DNA of 64,000 nt from Purpureocillium takamizusanense (GCF_022605165.1 NC_063073.1:2170001-2234000), one strand, 5' to 3'. Positions 1 to 12,672 are shown, counted from the first letter of the stretch. The notes: a model not told the origin generated them from the sequence alone. Program-made: numbers and translations.

Positions 1-219
1 TCGCCCGACGAGGTTTGCAGCACAGTGCCCGCGGCTGTTGCGCAACCTCGACTCCGCCGAGCTTGGGCTCACGGCGACCTCTGCTGCGCTCTCCCGCTCC
101 GCCACCACTCTGACCGCCCGCTGCACATTTGGGGGGCGCGGTTCGAGACTCACAAAACCGCAACCGCTCAAACATTTGAGCTTTCCTCTGTTTCACATCC
201 CGCGTCGAGACCGCACATC
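1..219. other. 5' flank of the first gene
   Basis: This is the upstream flank of the zinc-finger gene that starts at 220. The same reading frame stays open upstream to position 25 without a better ATG, so this is most likely promoter and 5' UTR. It includes a CT-rich stretch just before the ATG (about 170-200). No separate gene is visible. Confidence 0.5.
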
Positions 220-2475
220 ATGAGCACGGCTTCGTTGCCGGCTGCGGCCGTGTCTGAGAGAGGCCCGGTGCTGCCACCGACGGCGACAACGTCGTCTTCT
301 TCGGCTGCCACCCAGCCGGCGCCCAGTCAGATGGCGATTGCCCCATCGCTCGCGCAGAACGGCGCCCAGGCGCAACCTCATTCCCTGAGTCACGCCCAGC
401 AACCCCCTCCTTCTTCGGTCCGGCCCACTGCGCAACCGCTGCCGCAAGGCAGCATGCATGGGCCATCTCTCGGCCAGTTGAGCCAGCCCGGGTTGTCCTC
501 ATCGTCGGCGTCGTCGTCGACGGCGCCGCAGCCGCCTCATGACCCACAGAAGTCCACATCCCCTGCACGCATAGCCGCAGGTTTCACGTCTCCAAAGGCA
601 AATGATGCGTCTCTCGAGGCTTCACCGGCGTACAGGGAACTCTCCGATGTCATGAAGAGAACGGCACCGCAGGTTGTCCGGCAGGTCGTTAGAGACTCCT
701 GGGACAGGTGTTTACTGGGCTCTGAGTATCACCTTGCATTTCTTGTAAGTACCGGCAGACAGGAATCGCTATCGAGTCTCTTTTTGACTGACCTGTTTTG
801 CTGTTGAGGCAAACGCAACCTTTCATCAGGCGAGTCCTACCACGCTCACGCGGGCCCTCAAGGACTTTGGTAAGGACATGGTCCGGGCGGGCAAGGACTC
901 TGTCATTGGACACTTGACGACGGAGGATCTCGACGAGGTGTCGGATGCAATCCTCGCAAAGGCCAGTCACGGCTTCCTGGACAAGGCCCTGGCCAGACGC
1001 CTTGAGACCATCCGTGCGCGGCCGCTAGTTAACGCCCTCGCGCGGGCTGAACGGCTGGGCTATGACGTTCGGGACATCGTCGAGGAGACCAACGGCGGGG
1101 AGCATGTCCTTCCATCGATGCATCCGGCGCCTCAACCGCCAGCGCCCCCTATGAATGTTCCCTCACAGCAGCTGCCCTCCCGGCCTGGTCCGGTCGCCAC
1201 CACGGCATATCGACCGCCTGCATCCAGAGAGCCGAGTGCCGCCAGCATCGGGTCGACGCGCAAATCGGACTCTCCACTACCAGCTGGGCCCGCTGGGTAT
1301 TTGGGGATCGTTCACTGCTCACGATGCCAGCGCCCTTGCAGTGGGGAGAAGGCGTTTCAACATGTGGGTGACAAGTCGTGTCGCAAAGTTGGTGTGGTTG
1401 ACTAACTGAGATGCAGCATTCGAACAAGAGAGCGTGCATGAACACCTGGAGGGTAGACGAGATAGGAAAGGAGATTTGCCCTCACTGTGGGTGCCTCTTT
1501 GGTAGCAGCGGAGGACTCAACTATCACATGAAGATGAAGGTTTGCGGAGAATACACCGATGCTGTCAGGGACGCGGTGCTGGCTGAGATGAAGTCAAAGA
1601 AGTTTCCGTCTCCTGTTGGACATGGGGGCAGCCGCCCCGCGGCGACTCCGGTGCCAGCACCGGCCCCCCAGACCTCAAAGGCACCTCATTCCACGCCGGC
1701 GCCGCCGTCGGGATCGCAGTATCAAAACTCAGCACCCACGCCCGGACAGCTGGCCGCGTTGGCCGCAGAAGGGCGCAGCCCGGTTACTTGGGTTTCTCCG
1801 AACCGAAGTGCCGCGAGCACGCCCACCGCAGACGATCCATATGCGAAACTCACCCCGCAGCAACGGCGAGACTTTGAACACGACATGAGGCAGGCCGAGG
1901 AAAAGTACGGCGGCTTGATGAAGGAAGCCATGAAGTTGCCGGAGGCGGAACGTGAGAAGGAGCTCGCAAAGCTCAAGAACAGCTACAATACCAAGCAGAG
2001 CACGACGCGCAAGAAGTACGGCATACGCCTGCGTCAAAGACGTTCCAATGCCGAGGTGGAGGCAGAGCGAACACGGTTGCTTGGTCCCGCAAAGGACGTT
2101 GCTTGGCCGACTGCCACCCCCGTCAAGCGACCGTATCCCGATGACGAGACACCACTGTCGACTCAGCAAGGCCACGAGCCCCAGAGTGACGGGAGCACGC
2201 CTCGTCGCAAGAGAGTGCCCGTGACTGAGATGGGAGGCGGTCTCGCTGGCGCGGCAGCCACAGCAGAACACACGGACCCGACGGCGTACCTCACGGCGTC
2301 TCAACCGCGATTCCCGGCCGCGTCTCAGACACAGAGGCCGCAACACCATGAAGCCGGGGCGAAAGGCACGTCTGATGATCCCATGGAGATTGACGATGAC
2401 GATAGCAGTGGGAGCAGCACGGACTCGGACTCGGACGACGACGAGGACATCCCTGCTCGTCCTGCAGGCCGCTGA
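220..2475 (+). CDS. Uncharacterised protein with two tandem C2HC zinc fingers
   Basis: Three exons, 220-744, 809-1363 and 1417-2475, joined by introns of 64 and 53 nt (donors gtaagt and gtgggt; branch ctgac and ctaac), give about 712 residues. The N-terminal 150 residues are Pro/Ser/Gln-rich and disordered. Residues about 150-300 form an ordered, mostly helical-looking block. Two fingers follow: C345, C348, H361, C367 and C381, C384, H397, C403, both spaced C-x2-C-x12-H-x5-C. Intron 2 falls inside the first finger, and correct splicing restores exactly the spacing of the second, which supports the junction. The C-terminal half is charged and low-complexity, with a basic coiled segment and an acidic Ser/Asp tail. 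Nucleic-acid or protein binding is inferred from the fingers. I do not recognise a named family. The ATG at 220 is the best start; no other in-frame ATG lies between it and the ordered block. Confidence 0.85.
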
Positions 2476-5446
2476 TAATACGTTACGACAACTACCGTCA
2501 TTGCTACAGCGGCATCAGGCGGAGCTTAAACATATCATTATCATATGTCGGGCGTCTTCTTCACGTCCTTTATGTCAATCCGGTGTTTTTACGCGTTTCG
2601 GAACCAAACGCTTTGCGCTTTCTACGTCTTTTTATTACACAGCTGCTCATGGTGTTTGGCGCTGGGCCATGACAGTTCAAAAGGCACGGCCACGGGACGA
2701 CATTTATGGAACGGGCGTAATTTACCTAAGGTCTGAGGGTGTCATGCGTCTTCATACCAGGATGCTAAGCCGGGAGACTGCTCGCGCACGGACGACGAGG
2801 CCAAAGCGAGCGGAACATTGCTATCCGGGACAGGGCTGGGCGCCGGAAAAGAGAATCTTCAACGGAGATACCCATGGCCGTGGGGGCAAGATGGACAGAC
2901 AAAGGCGTGTTATGGCTGCGGACGTATTGCTGGAAGCAGTCTGGGCGGATGCAAGGCAGGTCAAGCATGAGACCAGGCTAGGGTGCCACGCGCACCGACA
3001 AGGTGGATAGATGCTGCATACGATCGATGGGGGTAAATACGGAGGCAGTGGGAGGAGAAGCATCGTCTACGGTGCGGCGGCAGTAGTCATATAAGAGCCA
3101 TGTCACCAGGTCAGTGCTATACCGGCGTTGCGATTCAGTGACCGTGTTTCATTCAGCATAAGTGTGAAACGAGAGCGTCTGCGTGGCCTTGGAGGGGCTG
3201 CGAGTTGTGCAAACGGCCGTCGAGGGGGGAACCCGGGTGTGGCGGGCGCTTTGATACGTTTGCGAAAGGAGAGCGCGTCCAGGCCGGTGTGCGTTTGTCG
3301 CGCCCGAGCCAAGGTAGGTTCTAGGCGGGTGCGCCCGAGACAAAGGGGATCGCGAGGCCGTGAGACCCGATCGGTGACGATGTTTCGGAATTGGAGGCCT
3401 GCCCGTGGATGTGAGAAGAAGAGTCCAACAACTTTGCCTGCCTTGGTACCTTGGTAGGTTAGTACTGAGCAGCCAGCGGACGGGCGTGTAAGGGGGGCTC
3501 GCGGGCCGACCGCTCTTGCCTCGACGGGGCTCCTGCTGCTTTGCCCGCGATGGAGGGGCCGGCAAGAGAGGTTTAGCTTGGTTGCTTCCTTCCTCTCCTG
3601 TGATGGGGGAGGGCAACTGACAGGCGTCAGTCAGACGAGGGCCGGCCCTCGGGCGGTGTGAAGGAGAAAAATCCCGAAGTATCTACCTACATTAGGCAGG
3701 AACGGAGCAGCAGGCAGGCAAGCAAGCAAGCAGGGAAGGAAACAAGGAAATGGGGGGAACGAATGACGGGGAAGGAGGCATGCGGCATCTCGTTTCAAGC
3801 AACGCCAAACGCCTCCTCCATGTCGACCTTGCGTGCGCGCTGTCCCTTGGTTTCTGAATGCCTCGCAAGCGACGAAAGTCGCCGATGGCCAACTTGATTG
3901 CTGCGCATGCACCTGTTGTGTTCATCTCTACTTAGCAGGTATGTAGGTCTCTTGGCTCTTCTATCAAAGGCTTCTTTCGTGTTTTGTTTTGGAGCACTTC
4001 CTTGCCCATTCTTTACCTGATATATCGGCAAATAGGGCAAGTTACTTGCTGCAAGCAACCTGCGAAACACGCCGGTCCGCATCCTCGTTCGAGCAGCTAC
4101 GCCACCACAATCAGGACGTCTCCATGGGCCACCCACTTCAATGCAACGCCGTAGCAGTCAGGCGGACGCCGTCCCGCGTGGCGACGAACGCACCCCGCGA
4201 TGAGCTAGAGGCGAAAGAGAATGACGAAACCCTCTCGTTTCGGCGCGTCAGCTCGCAGTGTCTCCAGGACCCCGCGCGCGCTCTCGCCTCGAACACGACG
4301 AATGTCGTCGGCTCTGCTGTTCCCGGGTCTCGCCTTTTGTGCTTCAACGACGAATGTCGAGTCGAGCTCGCCGCGCACCCCAGGCGCCAACATCTGCAGC
4401 GACTCGCGGTGCAGCACTGGGCTGGACGCACTTTGTTTGGTTCGCCCGTGGCAGGGCTAGCCGGGCGGGATACGGGAATCCCGGCTGCTCATCGCGGACC
4501 ATTTATGGGGCACGGCTGACTACGTATGCAGTTTCCTGTATTTCGCCTTGAACTCGCCCACCTCCTCACCTTGGAGGGCTGGCTAAAAGCCCGACAGCTG
4601 CGTTTGCACCACCGACGACCCCGGTCCCGGTCGCATCGCTGCCGCGTGACACAGAGCCATGATGCTTTTCTGGTCGGCCCTGGCGTCCAAGGGGATGGAG
4701 GGGCCCGCTTCCCGCACTTGAAACGCTCGGACTCGCGCCGCCGCCCCTGGCTCAGGTGAGCGTGATTGGCGATGGGCGACCTCAACCGCGATCGCCCGTC
4801 TCCATTTGCCGTGGTCACGACCCACGATGTGGACAGCGGGCCTTGAAACCATGTCCGAAACGGGCGGTTCGTCCACCCGCTGTCACCGCCTGCTTCTCCT
4901 GCTCATACTGCACAGCAATTCCTCCATGTAGTCTCATCTCAGGATCTGCCAGCACCACCACCATCCTCGACAGCAGCGGCGCCGGGCGTATGGATCCTGG
5001 CCGCTTTCCACGGGTGCTGATCACCCGCTTGCCGGTTCGTCATGCCCTGTGTGGCGAGGCTCTGGCTGGGCCCGTCCGAAGACTGCGTTTCAGTGATGAC
5101 GTGCATATCTATCTATCTGGGCCAGTGACCGACCGGGCACCACTTGCATTCTCTCATCGTGCGGGTGGCTTCCCCTAGCTGTGTCAGTCAGTGAGCCCCT
5201 CCTATACATACTTGCCTGGCCCCTCGTCTTGTCATCTATCTGGTATCGCGTGTGGTTTCAGGACCCTCCTCCGAACGTCGGGTCGAAGCAATGAGCAGGA
5301 GACTGTCGCCGGCCAAGATATCCCGCGTGCCCCGTCTGTAGTCGAGTATCGCAACGGGTCAACTCGGCGTTGTGCAGCAATTCGCTTCGTTGTCTCGCCC
5401 GTCTTCTTGAGCATTTGATCCAGTTGGGGCCTGATAGCCAACAGAC
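2476..5446. other. Intergenic region, no gene seen
   Basis: About 3 kb between two plus-strand genes. Open frames of up to 176 codons exist on both strands (for example 3989-4519 and 3149-3616), but none has the composition, splice signals or motifs of a real protein, and opposite-strand frames are equally open. It contains a GCAAGCAAG-type repeat near 3712-3735 and a GGTACC site near 3445. The right end is presumably the promoter and 5' UTR of the BTB gene. Confidence 0.5.
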
Positions 5447-6511
5447 ATGGTGCCCATTGAACGGACGAGGGCACCTCGTCGTCAACCCTCGGACAACTAT
5501 GTTCGATCAAGCAACGACAAGTCATTACCGCCGCCGCCTCCTAGCGTGGCTGACATGACAACCGTCCTCATCGGTCCAAAGCAGCAGAGCTTCAAGGTGA
5601 ATCGCAAGCTCCTCTGCGCCGTGTCGCCCTTCTTCCTCGAGCGGCTCGAGGATCCCGTGGCGCCCAAGCCCATCTGCTTGTGGCTCCCGGGGGAATCAGC
5701 CACCATGTTTGCGCTTTTCGTCGAATGGGTACACTCGCCGACGACGTTTCGGAGCTGGCTTGATCACTCAGTGAGCACAGCTCACGAGACGAGCCAGCGA
5801 GCATCGCAAGACATACACTGGGCCATCATCCGCTTGCATCTCTTTGCCGCGCACCTCGATCTCTTTAAGCTGCAGGACCTCGCCATGGACGCCCTGCAGG
5901 ACCTCTACCTCAAATACGACTGGGACGTTCCGCCAAGGCTGGTTCTCTACCTTTACACCCAGTGCGAGGCAATCCAGGCCGTCCGAATACGACGGTGGGC
6001 CGTGGCGATGGTGGCCTTCTCCCTCACCGTCGGCCCCAATCAGCTGCTCAAATTCCATCCTCAAGACGCCACGACCTCGGACCCGGCCCGGTTCCGACTC
6101 CTCTTCGACACGCTACACGAGTTTGCGGCCGACTACTCCATGCACATGCACAACATGAAGGCCGCCGGGTTGGACGTGCGCTTCAAGAACCCGCAACTGC
6201 GCATCTCGGCCAACAAGCTGCGCAACGACCAGCGCCTCTTCGGCTTCAGGGAATGCTCCTTCCACTCGCACAGGGCTGCTGTTGGGGAGAAGCGCTGCCC
6301 GCACGTCGCCCCCAGGGTCCGGAGCCGGCATACATCGGAGCTTGGCGCCGCCGCCGCCATGATGGACCACCACTACCAGGTCGTCGATCGGCGAAGAGAC
6401 GTTCACGCCGATGCGGTTCCGCGGCCGCTATTTTCTAGCCATGGCGAGAATGACGGCCAGAGGCCCGCAAAACCCATGCGGACCACGGCCGCGAGCTCGC
6501 CTAGAGATTGA
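5447..6511 (+). CDS. BTB/POZ domain protein
   Basis: Single exon, 354 residues. The BTB/POZ fold starts after a short polar N-terminus: at about residues 38-65 a V-L-I-G-P strand is followed by FKVNRKLLC and SPFF, the usual BTB pattern in which the domain begins with a strand pair and the K-x-L-L-C helix. A helical region (about 110-200) that includes LDLFKLQDLAMDALQ matches the helices after BTB in fungal proteins of this type. Near residue 260 is a Cys/His-containing stretch, FGFRECSFHSHRAAVGEKRC, that often closes such proteins. Fungal BTB proteins of this class are usually uncharacterised; a protein-interaction or Cul3-adaptor role is family inference only. There is no kelch or MATH partner domain. 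An alternative ATG at 5555 would remove 36 residues but keep the domain. The tail after about residue 280 is low-complexity. Confidence 0.88.
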   Translation: MVPIERTRAPRRQPSDNYVRSSNDKSLPPPPPSVADMTTVLIGPKQQSFKVNRKLLCAVSPFFLERLEDPVAPKPICLWLPGESATMFALFVEWVHSPTTFRSWLDHSVSTAHETSQRASQDIHWAIIRLHLFAAHLDLFKLQDLAMDALQDLYLKYDWDVPPRLVLYLYTQCEAIQAVRIRRWAVAMVAFSLTVGPNQLLKFHPQDATTSDPARFRLLFDTLHEFAADYSMHMHNMKAAGLDVRFKNPQLRISANKLRNDQRLFGFRECSFHSHRAAVGEKRCPHVAPRVRSRHTSELGAAAAMMDHHYQVVDRRRDVHADAVPRPLFSSHGENDGQRPAKPMRTTAASSPRD

Positions 6512-8104
6512 TGACGGGCTCAGCCAGCAACAACAGAAACCTGGTGCGCACGCTCTCTGCAGACAGACTGACGCTTGCCTGGACCTGCGCATGAGGGCAG
6601 CAGACGACCAGCAAGTATCTCACACGTGACGTGCAATGAGCCGGCGGGTGGTTGGTAGTTCAAACAGTTTCGACGGCAGGGCACTCCTGCATGGTATTCC
6701 TGCGTAGTAAGGATAGTACTCGGCATGATGATGATATCCAAGCCACGGGTCGGCGGTATCCATCCGTGGCTATGAATGAACGATGACGCTTTGCACCATT
6801 CTTTTCTTCCCTCCTTCTACTTTGTCTCTGTTTCGACAAAGCCCCATCTAATGTACATACTACGACGCCAGATCAGGGGTCGGGGAAAAAATAGCAACAA
6901 CTGCCTTTGCATCAATCAATCACATTTGCATGCATGTGCGCGGCAGTCACAAATTTAGGTTTTGGTGGGCGTTCATGCGCATACACGCACGTAGCAGCGA
7001 AAAGGATTTTTTTCGAGTTTCCCTATGTGCGCTCCCCTTTGAAAGGGGGAGGAAGAGTCGGGCATGTACATTCAATCATCAAGCTCGTGACCACTTTTTC
7101 TTTCATCAATATTCCCAAGAATTCCGCAAACCTCCACCGGCCACCCCCACCGAAACAATGGAAAGGAGGGATCCACAGGAGGAAAACAGAGCACAACGAC
7201 AAAATAACCACCATGATGCCGAGCTGGTGGAGGGGCCAAAAGTAAAAGAAAAAAAAGGACACAACCAAAGGAGGCGCGAGCTCCTTGCCAAAGAGGAAAA
7301 GACAAACAAAGACAAACAAACGCCGATACAAGCAAAGGCGACGGCGGCGGCGCTTCGGGCCGGGCGACGGTCGCTGCTGGTCTTTTTGCGCATGAATGAG
7401 TGTCTGTGTGTGTATAACCGTGATGGAGACAGCGAGTACGTAGTCAATAGAGGGACCAGGCCAGGTGGCGGGGGGGTAGGGCGGCGCGTCCGTTGGCCCC
7501 CCCTATCTCATTTATATATATAAGTCGTCATGCAAGTGGTGTATCGTCAAGTCGTGATAAGATTGTGTGTTTGTGTCTGTTCCCCTTATTGTATACTTGG
7601 CCCGGGATGGCCGGGAAGGTGGGGGCAATCTTTGCTCTCTGGTGAGGGTTGTGAGGTAGAGAGAGAGGGGGGGGGGGGTGGGTCTCCATTCGTGTTCGCA
7701 AGCGTCCGTTGTGAGAGGGAGGAGGCATACAGCGGCCCTGAAAGAGCCCAGATAAGTGTGAGATTCCGCGCGGACGGGGGGCGGTAGTATTCGAGTTGTA
7801 TATGAGGTACGCAGGCGCGTTCCTTACGCGGTTGCTGCGACCATGCCTGTAGAGGGCATCACCGAAGGCCAGAGGTCCAAGAACCGACACCCGATCCACG
7901 CGGCGGTTCGTGTAAGAGGTGTGAGAGGTGTGTCTTTGTGTGTGTGTGTGCGTGCGTGTGGCCAGGGGCAGGATTGCTGTATATGATGGGGTGGCCGGAA
8001 TCGAGTCCCGGATGCATACGTGTCGTGTCATGAGCAGTCGTGGATATGTGAGGACATCGCAGACAAAAGAGAGAGGAATAGGGGGCGAGAGTCAGGTGGC
8101 GCGT
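6512..8104. other. Convergent intergenic region
   Basis: 1.6 kb between the BTB gene (+) and the minus-strand gene ending at 8105, so it should hold both 3' UTRs and terminators. It carries A-rich and purine-rich stretches (7180-7330), a 12-base G run at 7667-7678, and a GT repeat at about 7938-7960. Open frames here on both strands are compositionally simple and not believable as genes. Confidence 0.5.
7938..7960. repeat. GT dinucleotide microsatellite
   Basis: Short GT run with a few CG interruptions in the 3' flank of the minus-strand gene at 8105. Confidence 0.8.
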
Positions 8105-9802
8105 TCACAAGGGCGAGTGAGACCGCCGCTCATGAGGATCCCTCCGACGAAGGTCCTTAAGCCGTTCGTCAATGTAGGCCAGGCGGTTTGCGAGCGATGA
8201 CGGCTTAGCGGAGCTCGCGACGCTGTCGGCGGGTTGATGAACCGTGGCGAACGGCCGCCGCACGGCAGCAGCAAAGTCTATGACCGAGGTGTTGAGATTT
8301 CGACTCGGAAATGAGAAGCTCTGGCTCTTCCCGGAGAACGGCGAGCCTAGACGAGGGGGACCAGCCATCATGAGCGGCGCCAGGCCGGCAGGCTTGGGCA
8401 TCGACGTGGCAGTGGTGGCCATGCTGTTCAAGGGTGCGGAATTGGATGACTCAAACAGTTCCTGGATATTCGTTCTCGGGACAAACAAATCATCGCCAAC
8501 GTTGGAGCTTGTGGAGCAGAATTCAGGAAACGACGACGAAAAGGCCGACGCGGAGGAGGAGCAGCTCTCAACAGCGGAGGAAGGGTCGGTCCAGAAGTCG
8601 GAGCCGAGACTGGGTCGCTTAGATCTCCGCGTCTCCAGGATCGACTGGCGGGAGCGCCGCTTCTGTGTGTTGGACCGGCTATCATTCAGTCGCACCGGCG
8701 ATCCGAGGCTGCGGCGTGTGCCCAGCGTGTGACTCTGCCGGTGAGGCTCGGGGCGAGCGCCGAGGCCATCTGCCAAGTTGTTCGAAGAGCTCGGGCCATA
8801 GCTCCTTGCCGTGAAAGGAGACCCTAAACGGAGAGCTTGGCTCCGGCCACTAAATGCGTCACGGGCCGGTGGAGTGAGAAGGTCCAGCTCAGGCTTGGGC
8901 TGGGAGCTGGTGAGTTGCGCGAGCGGACCAGACGGCTGCATGGAGTCGGCGGTGCACACGGTCAGCGACATGGCCATGTCGGACCCGGAGAATACCGAGG
9001 GAGAGCGGAGAGGCGCGGAGCGGCGGTTCCTGACGCGGTTCGCGGTCCTCCCAAAGGGCGTAGGGCTCCGGGCCATATAGTGCGAGCCACGCGATGCTGC
9101 GCCGGTGTTGGCCTTGCACATCTCTCGCAGGTGGGCGCGCGTGCCGGCGCAGGTATGGGGCCACTGCACATAGGGCCCCTGCACCTCGGCAGTGGGCGTC
9201 GTGCTCCCGCTCTTGGGATCCGCCTTGGTCTGCGGGCGGGATCCCTTCCAAGATCTCTTGGCTTCCCTGGCCACGCGCATGCAGACACCCGAGGGCGGGA
9301 TGCCGCTCTTTCCAACCCTAAAGGGCGTCACCTTGGGATCTTGCAGGTACATCATGTAAGTCGCCCACAGGTGCTTGCTCATAGCTCTGGTCCACGGTGC
9401 CTTTCTGAGCTTGCCGCGTTGCGCGGGGGCTCTGATGGTCCTGTCGAGGTCCTCGGGAGGCAAGAGGTAGGCAAACTTTTCTGCATGCTCCTCGTCGGGG
9501 CTGGCGCATTGACTGAAGTCTTCTGACGTCAGGGAATAGCGGCTGAATAGCGACGCGCTCGTCTGGGTTGACCGAGCGGTCGACGGGCGGCTTGATTCAC
9601 ACTCTGGACTTGACTCGACGCTGCTGAAGGCAGCATCTATGGACCAGTCCGGAAACCGCTTGGGCGATAGCGAGGGGATAGCCCGGGGCGCAGGCGTCTT
9701 AGGAGCAGAGAATTGCCTGCCGCGGACCTTGTGCTCGACGAAGCCAGCGCCATCGAGATTGCCGAGAAAGGGAACTCGTGGGTAGGCCTCCGTGTCGAGC
9801 AT

Positions 9803-9834
<32 letters not shown>

Positions 9835-10075
9835 ACACCTGGGGTTCTTCGATGCTGGGGATGGGAACGTCGGCAGCAGCGACGGAGGCGAGGAACTGCT
9901 GGGTAGGGGCTGTGCGCTCCGATACCGTCCGCCTCTTGAGGCGAAATCGCGGTCGGGGAGGCGACGAAGGTTGCGGTAAAGATGCTTCGGCGGCGGGCTC
10001 TGGGGTCCGGGGCGCTGAAGAATGGCGCAGGCCTCGTGGCCTCGCGGCGTCGAGGGGGTGCAAGGGAGGCGCCAT
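8105..10075 (-). CDS. Fungal protein of unknown function with one conserved-looking block
   Basis: Single exon, 656 residues from the ATG at 10075. The frame stays open to 10198, but that longer start is a TTG; the ATG at 10075 sits in good context (gcg before, gcg after). Most of the protein is low-complexity: Pro/Ser-rich ends and an all-Asp run at about residues 80-91. One dense, ordered-looking segment lies at residues about 223-345. It opens with PWTRAMSKHLWATYMMYLQD, continues through a VTPFR turn and a GVCMRVAREAKRSWKG helix, then WPHT and an arginine-rich stretch ending near SRGSHYMARSPTPFG. The W, HLW, R and W positions and the helix pattern suggest a small DNA- or protein-binding domain. 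I recognise the style from filamentous fungi but cannot name the family. The many SP/TP sites fit a phosphoregulated nuclear protein, which is inference. Confidence 0.85.
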
Positions 10076-11426
10076 CGCGGGGGCTTGTGGAATGCGGATC
10101 GGATGCGCCAGGGCCTCAGGGTCTCTCTCCTCTCTCTGTGTGCGCTTGGGACGCACGGGGTGTTTTAAAAGCAACCACCGGGGAACGCAACAGCACAAAA
10201 AAAGAAACCGGTCGACCAGACGTGTCTCGGTTGCTCTTGTTCGTGTGCGGGTACGAGTCTCGTCTGGCTCCGGACCGACCGAAAAAGAAGTCTGTCGCAG
10301 ACGAGACGGACCGTTGGTCTCAGGCGTCCTGACCGACAGCGATACTAGTAGCGGGCGCGCGCGCGCGCGACTGTTGTGTGTTTATGCGCGCGTGAGCCGA
10401 CGGGTTACTATCGCGGCACAATCGTCGCCGTCGCGGTCGCGGCCGTTGTCGCGGTCGCGTGGAAAGAACAGAGAGTGTTGCGCGGGGAGAATGATGGCTG
10501 GGTGTTGCTGGATTGTCGGGAAAGGGGCTGGAAGCAAAGCGTCGTCGCGGCAATGAGGCAAGGAAACTGGGCGTCGCGAGGTCGGATCGTCGAGCCGTCG
10601 CAATGGTCGTCGGGCAGCTGCAGTGGCAGAGGCAGACAAGACGAGGTCGCTCGCTGTCCGAAATGTAAGGGACGGTCGGCAGCTGCAGGCTGCAGGCTGT
10701 CCGGGCCGGTCGCGAGACGCTCAGAGGGGCCAAAAGAAGGACTGGAATGAAGATGGAGGAGAGGGTTTCGGCCGGGGGGTGTGCGAGGCGGGCCGGATTG
10801 TCAAGTATGCACGGGGATGGGGGGGGGAGATGGCTTGGATGGATGGGAGCGACAAGAGACGATGGGCAGCGAGAGGGGGGGGAGGGGGGCGGGTGGCGCG
10901 GACGACCCTGCTGGGCCTGCCGACGGGCGGTGGGTGAACGGACGGCGGACGGCTCTTGTCGAGCGCCTAAAGAAGGTCAGGGAAGGCACGGCCTGGTGGT
11001 GGGGGGTGGTGGAAGGTACTTCGTAGACAGTGGAGGTAACCTGGAACCCTGGCCTGGCTCCAAGCCGGGGGAGGGTCAGGAAGGAGGGACTCAGGAGGAG
11101 CCGGGGGGGGAAGAGGATTCTCGCTTTCCCCACCGCTCAGGCCCTGCAGTGGACGAACAACAACAAAACAGAGCGACGAGGTTCTAGGCAAGGCAGCGAG
11201 AACAGAAGAGGACAGCACAGCACAGCACAGCGCACAGTACGAGCGCAACAGGGCAGCAGATGCCGCAAGGCGGGGCGGCGAAGCGTATGGCCCGGGAATC
11301 CTCAGACGAAGCCGGACGGCGATGATGAGCTGGACGAGCAAAGGACGCGATGCGATGTGCATGCGATGCGATGCGATGCGCTGCCGTGGGCGTCGCGCGC
11401 GCTGGACGGCGGAGCGGGCGGAGAGG

Positions 11427-11471
11427 TGGGTGGATGGATGACTGGATGGATGGATGGATGGGCGGATGGAT
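11427..11471. repeat. GGAT tetranucleotide repeat
   Basis: Imperfect tandem GGAT units, interrupted twice, in the desert upstream of the 656-residue gene. Confidence 0.85.
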
Positions 11472-11608
11472 CCTGGAGCCACCCCCAAGGTGCTGCAGCG
11501 AGCTAACGGCGCAGGCCTGCGGGCCCTGGAAACCCGACTGAAGCGCAGCCCAGCCACTCCACTGGGGGGGGGTTCCACTCGGGTCCGCACACGCTGCTCA
11601 GCGCTGCT

Positions 11609-11635
11609 GGACAGGACAGGACAGGACAGGACAGG
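11609..11635. repeat. GGACA pentanucleotide repeat
   Basis: About five perfect GGACA units followed by a G run. Confidence 0.9.
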
Positions 11636-12638
11636 GGGGGCCTGTTTCGGTAGGTCGTCTGGGCTGCTCTAGGTCTGCCTTGGGGTAGGTTGGCCTGGTG
11701 CTGGCTGCTGCTGGGCCGGCACAGGCGAGGAGGAGGAGGTGGTGGTGGTGGCGGCGGCGGGTGGTGAAGGGGAGGGGTGCCTGCCTGTGAACGAGCAAGC
11801 TCCAAAGCAGTGGATGAAAGAGGTGCGGTGTGAGAACGCGAAGCGTGAGTGAGTTTGGATGGACAAGCTCCAAGCGTTTCGATGAAAGCTGTCTGTCGTT
11901 CGCCGAGAGCTATTACTCGCCCGGACTAGTCGTCGTCGTCGTCGTCGCGGCCCGCACACGTGCGTCGTCCCCAGGCCGCCGCCGCCGCCGCCGCTCTGCT
12001 CCTAGTACTGATAGTAGAACCGACGACGCACCCCGTGCAGCCAGACGCACGTACCAAAGCAGATGCGTGCGTGCGTGCGTGCGCGACGAATATTGGCGTC
12101 GACAGGACAGACGGGCGGGCTTGTTATTGCCGGAGACCAAACGCACCCACCTCGGCGGCACACTGTCAAGGTGTACGTTGCAGATCTGTCTGTCCCTGCG
12201 TGATGGGACGAGCTTCTTTTCCAAAGACCCCAAGCTGTCTGGCGGACGGCGTAGAATTCTGTCTGGCACGTCCCCGTCTCGGCCACAAACGCCGCTGGCG
12301 TGGGTGTGCTCTGCGACTGCCACGCCCCTCCAACGACTCGACTCGACTCGTGGTGAACGAGGCGAAGCGCTTCTTCGCCTTCGCCTTCGTCGTCTTCTTC
12401 TTCTTCAAGACACACGCTGCTTTGCTGATGACCAAGCGGGCGGCTAGCCGACCGGTCGGTCCCGGACCTGAGACCACCACCCCAACCAAGCACGTTGCCT
12501 TGCTTTGCTTTGTGGCCAGTACGTAGCAACCGCAGCCACCACCACCACTTACTACCATCTATCTGCCTTTGGAGGCTGGGGAGGGTAGTAGGGGTGGTTT
12601 GGGGTGTGCGTGTGCGTGTGCCGGGGGCGGGCCAAGTC

Positions 12639-12640
<2 letters not shown>

Positions 12641-12672
<32 letters not shown>

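Noticed and set aside
4306..4460. Possible small secreted cysteine-containing peptide
   Set aside because: About 50 residues from an internal ATG with a weak hydrophobic start. Other frames over the same bases are equally open and there is no splice or context support.
10076..10198. Longer N-terminus for the 656-residue protein
   Set aside because: The frame is open but begins at a TTG. The first ATG is at 10075, in good context.
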